From: Arthrobacter sp. 131MFCol6.1
GTDB lineage: Bacteria > Actinomycetota > Actinomycetes > Actinomycetales > Micrococcaceae
NCBI RefSeq assembly: GCF_000374925.1
Contig: NZ_KB895541.1
Span: forward strand, 498,122-562,121
Reading direction: 5' to 3'
Length of the DNA stretch: 64,000 nucleotides
The stretch's first letter is position 1; every line of letters begins with the position of its first letter. The translations under genes were made by a program, and so were the position numbers. The notes beneath the pieces were generated by a model that was given only the letters and a program-made list of their open reading frames with translations, was not told the DNA's origin and searched no databases. This document shows, in pieces, positions 45,840 through 54,501 of this stretch.

Positions 45840-47068
45840 TGGCCATGCACCTTGCGTTCGTCTCCATTCCCGCCTACGGACACGTGAACCCGACCCTGCC
45901 GCTGGTGGCGGAGCTCGTGGGCCGGGGGCACAGGGTCACATACTTCACGTCCGCCGACTTCGGACCGATGATCCGCAACGCCGGCGCGGACTTTCACGCT
46001 TCCGGCGGGAACTGGATGGCGTCGATGCCCGCCCTCGGACCCGGGCAGGGGGCACAGGCGCACCTGATGTTGCCGATCATGAACCGCGTGTTCGAGGACC
46101 TCAGAGCCAGCTTTCCGGCGCTGGTCGATCAACTCCGCCGCGACCCGCCGGACGCCGTCTGCTTTGACGCGATGACGCTCAGCGGCAGCATGGCCGCGGA
46201 AAAGATCGGCGCCCCGGCCATTGCCCTGATGCCCACCTATGCCACCAACGAGCACTTCTCGCTGAGATCGCTGATGCCTGCCCCACCACCGGACGGCGCC
46301 GATGAGATGGCCAAGGTTGCGCTGGCCATGGGCCGATTGCTGGCGGAGTTCGCGGCCGGTCAGGGCGTGCGGACACCGCGGATGTTCGACGGTCCGCCTG
46401 CGCCGTTCAATATCGTGTTCCTTCCCCGGGAATTCCAGCCCATGGGGGCGACCTTCGATGACCGGTTCCGGTTTGTGGGTCCCAGCGTCGGCGGCCGGGA
46501 CCGCGACGGCGAATGGGAACGTGAGGGGACGGGACCGTTGCTCTTCATTTCGCTGGGAACCACACCGCTGAACCGCCGGCCGGACTTCTTCAGGATGTGT
46601 CTTGACGCCTTCGGCGGAAGCGAGTGGGACGTCGCGATGGCCGTCGGGGACCAGACCAGCCCGGCCGATCTTGGCACGATTGCGCCGAACGTCCGGGTCC
46701 GGCCGTTCTTCCCGCAGTTGCAGGTATTGCGCCAGACCGACGTCTTCATCACCCATGCGGGCATGAATTCGACCATGGAAGCGCTGTATTTCGCCGTCCC
46801 GCTGGTGGCCGTGCCGCAGCAGCCGGAGCAGGCGGCCACCGCCCGCCGGCTGGAAGAACTGGGTCTTGGCCGGTACCTTGCGGCAGAGGATGTCGGGCCC
46901 GACGCGCTCCGGGCCGCGGTCGCCGCCGTCCACACCGACCCGCAGGTCCGGCGGAACCTGGCCGCGATGAGCGAGGTTGTCCGCAACGCGGGAGGTGCCG
47001 TGGCTGCCGCCGACGCCATCGAGGCGCGTGTGCACCACGGGGCGGGCCGGTTCGGCGACGTCGGTTAG
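45839..47068 (+). CDS. MGT/YjiC-type glycosyltransferase (GT1)
   Basis: A 409-residue GT-B enzyme of the macrolide glycosyltransferase group. The N-terminal acceptor domain has FVSIPAYGHVNPTLPLVAEL. The C-terminal donor domain has TDVFITHAGMNSTMEALYFAVPL and VPQQPEQAATARRLEEL, the UDP-sugar signature. It transfers a sugar from a UDP-sugar to a small lipophilic acceptor, often a macrolide or a plant phenolic; B. subtilis YjiC relatives glycosylate flavonoids. GAAGAG precedes the likely ATG at 45839. The acceptor here is unknown. Confidence 0.9.
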   Translation: MAMHLAFVSIPAYGHVNPTLPLVAELVGRGHRVTYFTSADFGPMIRNAGADFHASGGNWMASMPALGPGQGAQAHLMLPIMNRVFEDLRASFPALVDQLRRDPPDAVCFDAMTLSGSMAAEKIGAPAIALMPTYATNEHFSLRSLMPAPPPDGADEMAKVALAMGRLLAEFAAGQGVRTPRMFDGPPAPFNIVFLPREFQPMGATFDDRFRFVGPSVGGRDRDGEWEREGTGPLLFISLGTTPLNRRPDFFRMCLDAFGGSEWDVAMAVGDQTSPADLGTIAPNVRVRPFFPQLQVLRQTDVFITHAGMNSTMEALYFAVPLVAVPQQPEQAATARRLEELGLGRYLAAEDVGPDALRAAVAAVHTDPQVRRNLAAMSEVVRNAGGAVAAADAIEARVHHGAGRFGDVG

Positions 47069-47092
47069 GCCAGCTCGTTTAGGGGAGCTCGT

Positions 47093-47782
47093 TTAGGGGA
47101 GTGCGGCCGCGGGATTTTCGCCGTGTGCCTTCAGGAAGTCGGCGACCGTCGCCGCGAGCGATGCCCCCGCCTCGTCGGCACTGCGCTTCGCGCCGGCAAC
47201 GGCAAAGGAGTGGTCGCCGCCCTCGCGCCACTCCACGGTCGCGGACGGCCCGATTTTGGCCGCCACCGCCTCCAGCAGTTCCGGGGTGGCGAACGTGTCG
47301 CGCGTGCCCTGCAGGAAGAGCATCGGCAGAGTCAGCCCGTAGAGGTGCTCGTCGCGGAGCTTTTCCGGTTTTCCGGGCGGGTGCAGCGGGTAGCCCAGAT
47401 AGACCAACCCCGCGGCTGGCATGCCTTCCGCGACGGCCATAGAGGCCATGCGTCCGCCGAACGACTTCCCGGCGGCCCACAACGGACGGCCGGCGGAACG
47501 GGATGCGGCGGCGTCCATGGCCGCCCGCCAGGTGGCGATGGCAGCCGGCGGCCGGTCCGGGAATTTTCGTCCTGCCTCGCGGTAGGGGAAGTTGAAACGC
47601 AGCGTGGCGACGCCGAGGTCGTTCAGGGCGCGGGTGAAGCCCACAAGGAACGGATGGTCCATCCCCGCCCCGGCGCCGTGGGCAACAACCAGGGTTGCGA
47701 AGGAGTCCTCGGGGCCGGCAAAGACGGCCGACACTCTGGCGTCGCCGACCTCAAGGGTGATGGGGAACTCGGGCGTTGTCAT
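47093..47782 (-). CDS. Alpha/beta hydrolase of the KANL3/Tex30 type
   Basis: A 229-residue hydrolase. It starts with a beta-strand domain, then VVAHGAGAGMDHPF, a nucleophile elbow GKSFGGRM (Ser) and an acid/His pair in FLQGTRDTFATPE and EGGDHSF. The GAGAGM turn and length match the Tex30/dienelactone-hydrolase-like group. The substrate is unknown. Near its 3' end AGCTCGTTTAGGGG is duplicated (47071-47099 region). Confidence 0.85.
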   Translation of the reverse strand: MTTPEFPITLEVGDARVSAVFAGPEDSFATLVVAHGAGAGMDHPFLVGFTRALNDLGVATLRFNFPYREAGRKFPDRPPAAIATWRAAMDAAASRSAGRPLWAAGKSFGGRMASMAVAEGMPAAGLVYLGYPLHPPGKPEKLRDEHLYGLTLPMLFLQGTRDTFATPELLEAVAAKIGPSATVEWREGGDHSFAVAGAKRSADEAGASLAATVADFLKAHGENPAAALP

Positions 47783-47852
47783 GCGTCCATCATGCCGGGT
47801 GGACGGCCGTTCCGCTCTTCAACTGTCTACGCCGCCGGGGTAGGTTGTCCCC

Positions 47853-48878
47853 ATGGCCAAGGAAGAAGTCCACCTCACTGTCAGCGGTCCGCACGGCGAC
47901 CGGGAGTTGCGGGTGTCGAGCCCGGCGAGGGTCGTCTGGCCCGGCCCGGGGCTGACCAAGCTGGACCTGGCCCGGTACATGGTGGACGTCGGGGACGCCT
48001 TCCTGGCCGCGAACGGGGACCGGCCGGTGACGCTCCAGCGGTTCAAGGACACGGTGGACGGCGAGCAGTTCTTCTCCAAGAACCCGCCCAAGGGTGCCCC
48101 GGATTTCGTCCGCGCGGTCGACGTCGTCTATCCCAGCGGACGCACGCATCCCCAGCTGGTCATTGACGAGATCGCCGCCGCGGTGTGGGCGGTGCAGATG
48201 AATACGGTGGTCTTCCACCCCTGGGCCTCCCGGGCCGGCAAGCCGGATTATCCGGACGAGTTGCGGATCGACCTCGATCCGCAGCCCGGTACCGGGTTCA
48301 CCGAGGCCGTTCCGGTCGCATTGGAGCTGCGGCGCGTCCTCGCGGAGGCCGGGTTGGAGGCCTTCATCAAGACCTCGGGGAACCGCGGGCTCCACGTCTT
48401 TGCCCCGATCGAGCCGACCCGGGAGTTCCTGGACGTGCGGCACGCCGTCATCGCGGCGGCCCGCGAACTCGAACGTCGCATGCCCGAGCAGGTCACCACG
48501 GCATGGTGGAAAGAGGAACGCGGCGCCCGCATCTTCGTCGACTTCAACCAGGCGAACCGCGACCGCACGATCGCGGGGGCCTACAGCCCGCGGGCACTCG
48601 CCAACGCGACGGTGTCATGCCCGATCCGTTGGGAAGAGCTCGGGTCCGTCGACCCGGCTGCCTTCACGATCGCAACCGTGCCGGAGCGGCTCAAAGCCTC
48701 CGGCGATCCGTGGGAGGACATGCACGCGGGCGGCGCGGGCTCCGTCGATCTCCTGCTGGAATGGTGGAACAGGGACCTCGAGGCCGGGCTGGGGGAGCTG
48801 CCGTTCCCGCCGGACTTTCCGAAGATGCCCGGGGAACCGCCGCGGGTGCAGCCCAGCCGGGCGCGCAACAGCGGCTAA
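47853..48878 (+). CDS. Stand-alone LigD polymerase/primase domain protein
   Basis: A 341-residue archaeo-eukaryotic primase-type polymerase domain as found in DNA ligase D. Visible blocks are VYPSGRTHPQLVIDEI, DLDPQPGTGF with catalytic acidic residues, KTSGNRGLHVFAPI, and DFNQANRDRTIAGAYSPR. No ligase or nuclease domain is attached. It could fill gaps or add nucleotides in Ku-dependent end joining; Ku and ligase genes are not in the window. Confidence 0.92.
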   Translation: MAKEEVHLTVSGPHGDRELRVSSPARVVWPGPGLTKLDLARYMVDVGDAFLAANGDRPVTLQRFKDTVDGEQFFSKNPPKGAPDFVRAVDVVYPSGRTHPQLVIDEIAAAVWAVQMNTVVFHPWASRAGKPDYPDELRIDLDPQPGTGFTEAVPVALELRRVLAEAGLEAFIKTSGNRGLHVFAPIEPTREFLDVRHAVIAAARELERRMPEQVTTAWWKEERGARIFVDFNQANRDRTIAGAYSPRALANATVSCPIRWEELGSVDPAAFTIATVPERLKASGDPWEDMHAGGAGSVDLLLEWWNRDLEAGLGELPFPPDFPKMPGEPPRVQPSRARNSG

Positions 48879-48883
48879 GGCTG

Positions 48884-48902
48884 CCGGCCCGGCCTGGGCC
48901 GG
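48884..48902. terminator. Short hairpin between convergent genes
   Basis: A 7-bp inverted repeat, CCGGCCC and GGGCCGG, with a 5-base loop, follows the LigD-domain gene and precedes the end of the minus-strand esterase. It is short, but correctly placed. Confidence 0.4.
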
Positions 48903-48910
48903 GGTGGTCC

Positions 48911-49879
48911 CTACGCCTGAGCCGACTCCAGTCTGTTGTTGCGGATGAAGGCCGCGATTTCCTCGACCATTTGTGCTCCGCGGCCAATGCGGCCGGCTGA
49001 GGTAAGAAGGCCGTGCGCGTACCCCGGGAGGTGCTGGTACCGCACCTCTGCTCCGGCCCGCGCCAGGGCGGCGGCGTAGCCGGCACCCTCATCAACCAGC
49101 GGATCGTTGTCCACTGTGATGACGAAGGCCGGCGGAAGCCGTGCAGGCAAGCTGGCCAAGGCCGGGCTGATGTCGGGCGCCGCACGGTCCACGGCCTCCG
49201 GAAGGTACAGGTCCGCGAACCATGCGATCGTCTCCGCTACCAGGGCGAACCCCTCAGTGACGCGGGCATATGAGGGCGAGGACATGGTCAGATCCACCAT
49301 CGGATAGATGAGGACCTGCGCCGCTACCGGCAGCGGATCAGCCATCCCGGCGTTCTCTATTGCCAGCACCGCCGCCAGCTGACCTCCTGCACTATCGCCG
49401 ACGAGAACAGCCTCGGTTACGTCCAGTCCGTGGACCCCACCCGCCGTGAACAGCCAGTCCAACGCGGCCCGGCTATCCTCGATTGCGGCCGGATACGGGT
49501 GCTCCGGGGCAAGCCGGTAGTCCACCGCCACGACCGGCAGGCCGGTCAGGGCAGCCAGCCGCCGGCAGAGCCCGTCATGCGTGGACAGACTCCCCATGAC
49601 CCAGCCCCCGCCGTGGAAAAACAGCACCACGGGGGTGGGGCCGGAGGAGACCCGCGGGTCATAAACCCGCGCCTGGAAGTCGTCCACAGTGAAGTCGGAG
49701 ACGGAAGGAAGAGCATCTCCGCTCAGCCCGTTCGACGCGCACCCCCGCTCATAGAGTTCACGAACCTCATGGACCGGGTAGGTGTGAAACGGACGGCCGC
49801 CGGAGGCCCGGAACTTCTCCAGAACCTCCGCGGCGTCCGCGGCGACCGGCCTTCCGCTGAACAGGTCTGGCTGGGTCAT
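48911..49879 (-). CDS. Alpha/beta hydrolase (HSL-type esterase)
   Basis: A 322-residue esterase with FFHGGGWVMGS as the oxyanion motif and GDSAGGQL with the nucleophile Ser. The Asp/His pair is in ITVDNDPLVDEG and PGYAHGL. It is the last gene of a minus-strand operon behind an alcohol dehydrogenase and a Baeyer-Villiger-type monooxygenase, and overlaps the latter by 4 bases. This order (alcohol, ketone, ester/lactone, acid) makes it the likely ester or lactone hydrolase. Confidence 0.9.
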   Translation of the reverse strand: MTQPDLFSGRPVAADAAEVLEKFRASGGRPFHTYPVHEVRELYERGCASNGLSGDALPSVSDFTVDDFQARVYDPRVSSGPTPVVLFFHGGGWVMGSLSTHDGLCRRLAALTGLPVVAVDYRLAPEHPYPAAIEDSRAALDWLFTAGGVHGLDVTEAVLVGDSAGGQLAAVLAIENAGMADPLPVAAQVLIYPMVDLTMSSPSYARVTEGFALVAETIAWFADLYLPEAVDRAAPDISPALASLPARLPPAFVITVDNDPLVDEGAGYAAALARAGAEVRYQHLPGYAHGLLTSAGRIGRGAQMVEEIAAFIRNNRLESAQA

Positions 49880-51363
49880 TTCACGGGCCCGGCGTCTGCC
49901 AGCTGGAGGTAGTCGTCAAGTTCGAACTCGCGGGTGATTGCCCGGTATTCCTCGACAGTTCCGGACCAATTGTTGATAACGCGGCCCTCCTGATTCTTGT
50001 ACCAGGAGGAGCAGTCGGAGGAGAAGGCCGACTGTCCAAGCTCGTCCTGTACGCGCTTGTTGAACATATCCAGCACACCGCGGTCCACCTCGAGAATCCG
50101 CGACTCGTCGGCAGCGATGTACTCGACGGCCTGTGAGATGTAGCGGTGCTGCGCTTCCAGCATGGACACCACGGAGTTGTGGTTCAGGTTGGTGTTCGGT
50201 CCGTAGACCAGGAACAGGTTGGGGAAGTTGTCGACCGTGATGCCGAGGTACGCCTCGGGGGCGTTGCCCCACCGCTCGTCCAGGCGGAGTCCGCCGCGTC
50301 CCGCCACGCGCATCGATCCCTGGAACGCATGGCTTTTGAACCCGGTGGCGTAGATGATCACATCGAACTCGTGCTCGACGCCGTCGGCCGTTCGGATGCC
50401 AGCGCGGGTGAACTCCGTGAGGGACTCGGTCACCAGTTCCACGTTGTCGCGGGTGAGGGCAGGGTAGAAGTCGTCGCTCCGCAGAATGCGCTTGCAGCCG
50501 AAGTCGTAGTCGGGAGTGAGCTTGTCCCGCAGTGCGGGATCGGAGACCTGGGTTTCGAGATGCCGGCGGGCGAGCTGGACACCTTCCTCTGAAGCTGCCG
50601 TGTGGCGGCGCGTCCGCTCGAATCCGGCTTCGCGGAACTCATGGATTTCCTGGCGTTGCTGGCGGTAGGTGTCCGGGTTCGCCACGAAGTTCGCACTCTC
50701 CTCCTCCGTGAAGACGTACTGGTCCCGGGGGAGGACGTAATTGGCTGAACGCTGGAACACCGTCAGGTTCGCGGCGATTTGCGCGACCTCGGGCACGTAT
50801 TGGACCGCGGTTGCGGCCGAACCGATGGAAGCGACCCGTTTGCCGGTGAGATCAAGGTCGTGCCGCCACGTGGAGGAGTGGAATGCCGCGCCCTCGAATT
50901 TGTCGGAGCCGGGGAAGGCGGGGATGTTCGGGTCGTTCAGCTGTCCCCATGCGGCGACCAGGGAACGAGTCAGGAACTGGGAGCCGTCGTCGGTCCGGAC
51001 AGTCCAGAGGCGGCGGTCCTGGTCCCATTCAGAAGCCAGGATGTTCTGGCCGAAGCGGATGTGTTTGCCGAGTCCGAATTCCTCGACCAGGGAACGCAGG
51101 TAGCCCTGGAGTTCCTCCTGGCCGGCAAACATCCGGGAAACCTTCAGGTTCAGGAAATAGCTGTAGCAGTATACGAGTGCCTGGGTGTCACATGCGGCGC
51201 CGGGGTAGGTGTTCTCCCGCCACACACCTCCGACGTCGTTGCCGCGCTCAAGGATCAGGAAGTCGTCGATGCCGTCCTGGACGAACTGGGCGCCCTGGCC
51301 CAGGCCGCCGAAGCCGGCGCCGATGACGATGGCACTGTAAATGTGGTCGTTGGTGGATGACAT
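49876..51363 (-). CDS. Flavin-dependent Baeyer-Villiger monooxygenase
   Basis: A 495-residue class B flavoprotein. FAD-binding motif GAGFGG (15-20) and an NADPH-binding Rossmann motif, IGSAATA (181-187), flank the Baeyer-Villiger fingerprint F156-x-G-xxx-H162-xxx-W166 (FEGAAFHSSTW). The C-terminal ATGFKSHAF block is the second typical motif. It converts a ketone to an ester or lactone with NADPH and O2. GAGGAGAG precedes the ATG. The substrate cannot be read, though flanking genes suggest a ketone made by the co-transcribed dehydrogenase. Confidence 0.92.
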   Translation of the reverse strand: MSSTNDHIYSAIVIGAGFGGLGQGAQFVQDGIDDFLILERGNDVGGVWRENTYPGAACDTQALVYCYSYFLNLKVSRMFAGQEELQGYLRSLVEEFGLGKHIRFGQNILASEWDQDRRLWTVRTDDGSQFLTRSLVAAWGQLNDPNIPAFPGSDKFEGAAFHSSTWRHDLDLTGKRVASIGSAATAVQYVPEVAQIAANLTVFQRSANYVLPRDQYVFTEEESANFVANPDTYRQQRQEIHEFREAGFERTRRHTAASEEGVQLARRHLETQVSDPALRDKLTPDYDFGCKRILRSDDFYPALTRDNVELVTESLTEFTRAGIRTADGVEHEFDVIIYATGFKSHAFQGSMRVAGRGGLRLDERWGNAPEAYLGITVDNFPNLFLVYGPNTNLNHNSVVSMLEAQHRYISQAVEYIAADESRILEVDRGVLDMFNKRVQDELGQSAFSSDCSSWYKNQEGRVINNWSGTVEEYRAITREFELDDYLQLADAGPVK

Positions 51364-51397
51364 GTAGGTCTCTCCTCAGTGGTGGAATGTCGGTAGG

Positions 51398-52552
51398 TCA
51401 GGAAAACGTGATGATCTGGCGGAGGGCGTGGCCGCCGTCGAGGGTGTCCATGGCGCGGTTGATCTCTTCGAGTGCGATGGTGTCCGAGACAAGTCCCTCA
51501 ACGGCGAGTTGCCCGGAGCGCCAGAGCTCTGCGTAGATCGGAATGTCGTGTTCCGGGACGGCCGAGCCGAGGTAGCTGCCGACGATCGACCTCCCCTCGG
51601 CCGTCAGGGCGAGCGGGTCGATCGAGGCAGGCTGGCCCGGGGCCGGCAGACCCACGGTTACGGTGATGCCCCCGGGCATTGTGAGGGCGATGGCAGCTTC
51701 CAGGGCGCGGGGGTGTCCTGCCGCTTCAATAACAGCGTCGAACTTCTCGCCTCGTCCCAGCGCAGTCGCAGAGGTCATGGCGTCAGCGGCGCCGAGTCTT
51801 TTGGCGGCGTCCAGCTTGGCCGGCAGCGTGTCGATGCCAACCACGTATTCGACGCCGGTGGCGACGGCGGTGATGAGCGCGGCCATGCCTACGCCACCGA
51901 GCCCCACGACGGCCACCTTGGCGGAGGGGCCGGGCTTGGCGACGTTGAGGATCGCTCCGCCGCCGGTGAGCAGGGCACAGCCTAGCAGCGCTGCGATATG
52001 CGCCGGCACGTCCGGGCCGACGGGCACAACGGAGCGGCGGGAGACCACGGCGTGCGTGGCGAATGCGGAGACTCCGAGGTGGTGGTGCACAGGTTCTCCG
52101 GTCCTGGAAAGCCTCCGGGTGCCACCGAGCAGCGTGCCTTCAGTGTTGGACGCACTGCCTTGCCCGCAGGGCGTCTTGCCGTTGGACTGACATCCGGCGC
52201 ATTCGCCGCACCGGGGGAGGAAGGTCATGACGACACGTTGGCCGAGTGGAATGTCGTCGACCCCTGCGCCCAACTCCTCCACGATGCCGGCGGCTTCGTG
52301 ACCGAGCAGCATTGGAACCGGCCGCGGCCGGTTTCCGTTGACTACGGACAGGTCGGAATGACAGACCCCGGCGGCCTCTATGCGGACCAGGATTTCACCG
52401 TGTCCCGGTCCGTCCAGCTCAAGGTCCTGCACCTGGATGGGCCGCGAGTCCGCATAGGGCCGGTCCGCCCCGATGGCTTCCAGCACCGCTCCACGGATGG
52501 TCCTGGTGCGGCTGGTTGTCTGCGCGGTTCGGCTTGTGTCTTCGATCGTCAC
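51398..52552 (-). CDS. Zinc-dependent alcohol dehydrogenase, medium-chain type
   Basis: About 384 residues of an MDR alcohol dehydrogenase. Catalytic-zinc ligands are in GVCHSD and GHEAAG; structural-zinc cysteines are in CGECAGCQSNGKTPC. The Rossmann motif is GLGGVGMAAL, and a following Asp (GID) favours NAD+. The start is uncertain: the GTG at 52552 has GGAGTGGGGG upstream, but an ATG at 52576 is also possible. It is first in the operon with the Baeyer-Villiger enzyme and esterase, and would oxidise a primary or secondary alcohol. Confidence 0.9.
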   Translation of the reverse strand: MTIEDTSRTAQTTSRTRTIRGAVLEAIGADRPYADSRPIQVQDLELDGPGHGEILVRIEAAGVCHSDLSVVNGNRPRPVPMLLGHEAAGIVEELGAGVDDIPLGQRVVMTFLPRCGECAGCQSNGKTPCGQGSASNTEGTLLGGTRRLSRTGEPVHHHLGVSAFATHAVVSRRSVVPVGPDVPAHIAALLGCALLTGGGAILNVAKPGPSAKVAVVGLGGVGMAALITAVATGVEYVVGIDTLPAKLDAAKRLGAADAMTSATALGRGEKFDAVIEAAGHPRALEAAIALTMPGGITVTVGLPAPGQPASIDPLALTAEGRSIVGSYLGSAVPEHDIPIYAELWRSGQLAVEGLVSDTIALEEINRAMDTLDGGHALRQIITFS

Positions 52553-52892
52553 GGTTGCCCCCACTCCATCAGGCATTGAAGCTGTGAAGGGGGCCGGTTC
52601 CTGGAGAGCGAATGGCGCGCACCGGGGAGTTCGGGTGGCGGATTGGGCTGTTCTCATCGTTTCTCCTCAAAGGGTGCTTTCGTCCCGGTGGGAGATCGTT
52701 CCCCCGACTACGGACTGTCCATTGAGAGTAGGCAGCCGGACAACGCCAGTCACGGGGCAGAACGTCAGAAGCTAGCCTCTTCTTTGTACGATTCGCCAAA
52801 GCGGCGCTCGCCGCAAGCGGGCACAGGAGTATCGCTGTTCGTGTGGGATATCGGCCGAAAGGTCCAACGATTGGCCCGGGGCGCCGAGGCTG
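52553..52892. other. Intergenic region upstream of the alcohol dehydrogenase operon
   Basis: About 340 bases between the PucR gene end and the dehydrogenase start, both on the minus strand. It should hold the operon promoter. No gene, RNA or inverted repeat was convincing here. Confidence 0.35.
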
Positions 52893-54377
52893 CTATTCCT
52901 TGCGCGGTGCCTCGTTGCGCGGTGCCTCGTTGCGCGCTGCCTCGTTGCGCGGTGCCTGGGTCCGGCCCCTGAGGGCCAACCAGAGCTGGGCTGCGACGTC
53001 GGGATCATCGAGGTCTACCCCGAGGAGTTCCCTGGCCTGGGCAATCCTGTAGCGCACCGAGTTCCGGTGCACCCCGAGTTCGCGCCCGGCGGCCTCCCAT
53101 TGCCCGCGGTGGGCCAAGTACGCGCGCACGGTCTCGAGGAGGTGGCCCGGGTGCGCGACCAGCTCGTCCACCCATTTGTCAGCCGGAAGATCGAGTCCGT
53201 GGCCGACGCGTATGAGCTGTCCGGGAGGGGCCGACTTGGCAACCTCGGCGGCTTGGGCCGCGATTTCGTGCAGGCGCCGAAGCGGCATCGGGCCGCCCCA
53301 CGCTCCGCGGGCACCCTTTGGCAGCTGCGGGTAGGGGCTCGATGCTGCCTGGAGCACGAACAGAACACCGGACCGTTCCAGCACGAGTCCGGTCGGAAGC
53401 GGCTGCGCCGCCATCTGCTCAGCGTCCGGGAGCACTGCGACAAACGCCGTCTCGGGCAGTGGTTCGGAGCCCATCTGCGTCGCAAGGAGGCGCGCGGCGT
53501 CATCATGGCCCTCCAGGACGAGCGCCGCCAGCATCCCTTCGGCGCGGCGCCGTTCAGCCGCCGCGCGGCGCTGTCCTGCCGCCCGCGCCGCAAGGAGCGT
53601 CGACGCGGTCAGGAACAGGTGCCGTTCTGCAGCAGCAAGTTGCCCGCTTCGGCCCAGCGCAAGGTAGCCGGACATCGCCGGGCCGTCCGAGACCGGATAG
53701 AGGGAAGCCGTGCCGGATGCCAGTTGGATATTGCCGGTCGCGCCGCGGCGCGCGGTCCGCAGCCGGGCAGCCTCGCGGGCCAGTTCCGCCAGCAGTCCGG
53801 CCGGCAGTTCTCCGCCGCTGGCAGCAGACGACGGCGGTCCCTCCCCTTCGGGAAGGTAGGCAACCCAGGTGCCGAGGGCGCGGGAGAGTTCACGCACGAT
53901 CTCGGGCTCGGCGTCCTCGTCGGCGGCGGCACGGGTGAGCGCCACCTGAAGTCCCAGCAGGGCGGTGAGTTCGGCCTCGCCGCCTTGCCTGACCAGCTCC
54001 CAGTAGGCACGCGACACGGCCAGGAAGGGGGATTCCCGGGGAACTGTCAGAAGGGGAAGGCCCGATTCCACGCACGCCGCCCGCAGCTCGTCGGGCACCA
54101 TGGCGTGGCCCGAACCCAGGCCCAGTCCCAGGGCAGCAACGCCGCCGTCGACGAGCCGCCGTACGTAATTTCGGGCCGCGTCCGCCCGAGCGTCACCGTT
54201 GAGGCCGCCGAGCTGCAGCCCCACGGTCAGGAGCAGTTCGCCGCCGTAGAGGAACACCGTCGGATCCTCCAGCTCGGACACGTGTACGCCCGTGAGTTCA
54301 ACGCGGGGGAGCGGGATGGGCCAGAAGGGCACCAGGTCAGGCTTGGCAGCCTCGACGAGCCGCGCGAGGGTGATCAT
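52893..54377 (-). CDS. PucR family transcriptional regulator
   Basis: About 494 residues. The N-terminal PucR domain (FWPIPLPRVELTGVHVSELEDP region, then ARAD-type helices) is followed by a GGDEF-like middle. The C-terminal PucR helix-turn-helix contains YLAHRGQWEAAGRELGVHRN and SVRYRIAQARELLGVDL. The very C-terminus carries four RNEA-type pentads encoded by a 15-bp repeat. It is divergent from the aminotransferase operon and upstream of the dehydrogenase operon on its own strand, so it may control either or both. PucR relatives often regulate amine, purine or amino-acid catabolism. Confidence 0.9.
   Translation of the reverse strand: MITLARLVEAAKPDLVPFWPIPLPRVELTGVHVSELEDPTVFLYGGELLLTVGLQLGGLNGDARADAARNYVRRLVDGGVAALGLGLGSGHAMVPDELRAACVESGLPLLTVPRESPFLAVSRAYWELVRQGGEAELTALLGLQVALTRAAADEDAEPEIVRELSRALGTWVAYLPEGEGPPSSAASGGELPAGLLAELAREAARLRTARRGATGNIQLASGTASLYPVSDGPAMSGYLALGRSGQLAAAERHLFLTASTLLAARAAGQRRAAAERRRAEGMLAALVLEGHDDAARLLATQMGSEPLPETAFVAVLPDAEQMAAQPLPTGLVLERSGVLFVLQAASSPYPQLPKGARGAWGGPMPLRRLHEIAAQAAEVAKSAPPGQLIRVGHGLDLPADKWVDELVAHPGHLLETVRAYLAHRGQWEAAGRELGVHRNSVRYRIAQARELLGVDLDDPDVAAQLWLALRGRTQAPRNEAARNEAPRNEAPRKE
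52901..52960. repeat. 15-bp in-frame tandem repeat at the PucR 3' end (4 units)
   Basis: Four contiguous 15-bp units of TGCGCGGTGCCTCGT type (last one degenerate) encode the Arg-Asn-Glu-Ala-Pro tail of the regulator on the minus strand. Confidence 0.85.
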
Positions 54378-54501
54378 GGATAGATCATAGGGCACACGCG
54401 TTTGTGCAATCCGGCTTCTGGTCTCATCAATTGGGATGGATCATCCAAAGACAATGGGCTGCGCACTCCCTATCGTGGATTCAAACACACGAGGAGGACC
54501 C

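Noticed and set aside
47123..48166. 347-codon plus-strand frame spanning the Tex30-like hydrolase and LigD-domain gene
   Set aside because: It is antisense to one supported gene and out of frame with the next; no coherent domain.
54434..54446. GGATGGATCATCC as a PucR operator in the divergent region
   Set aside because: Only partly symmetric and seen once; not enough to call a site.
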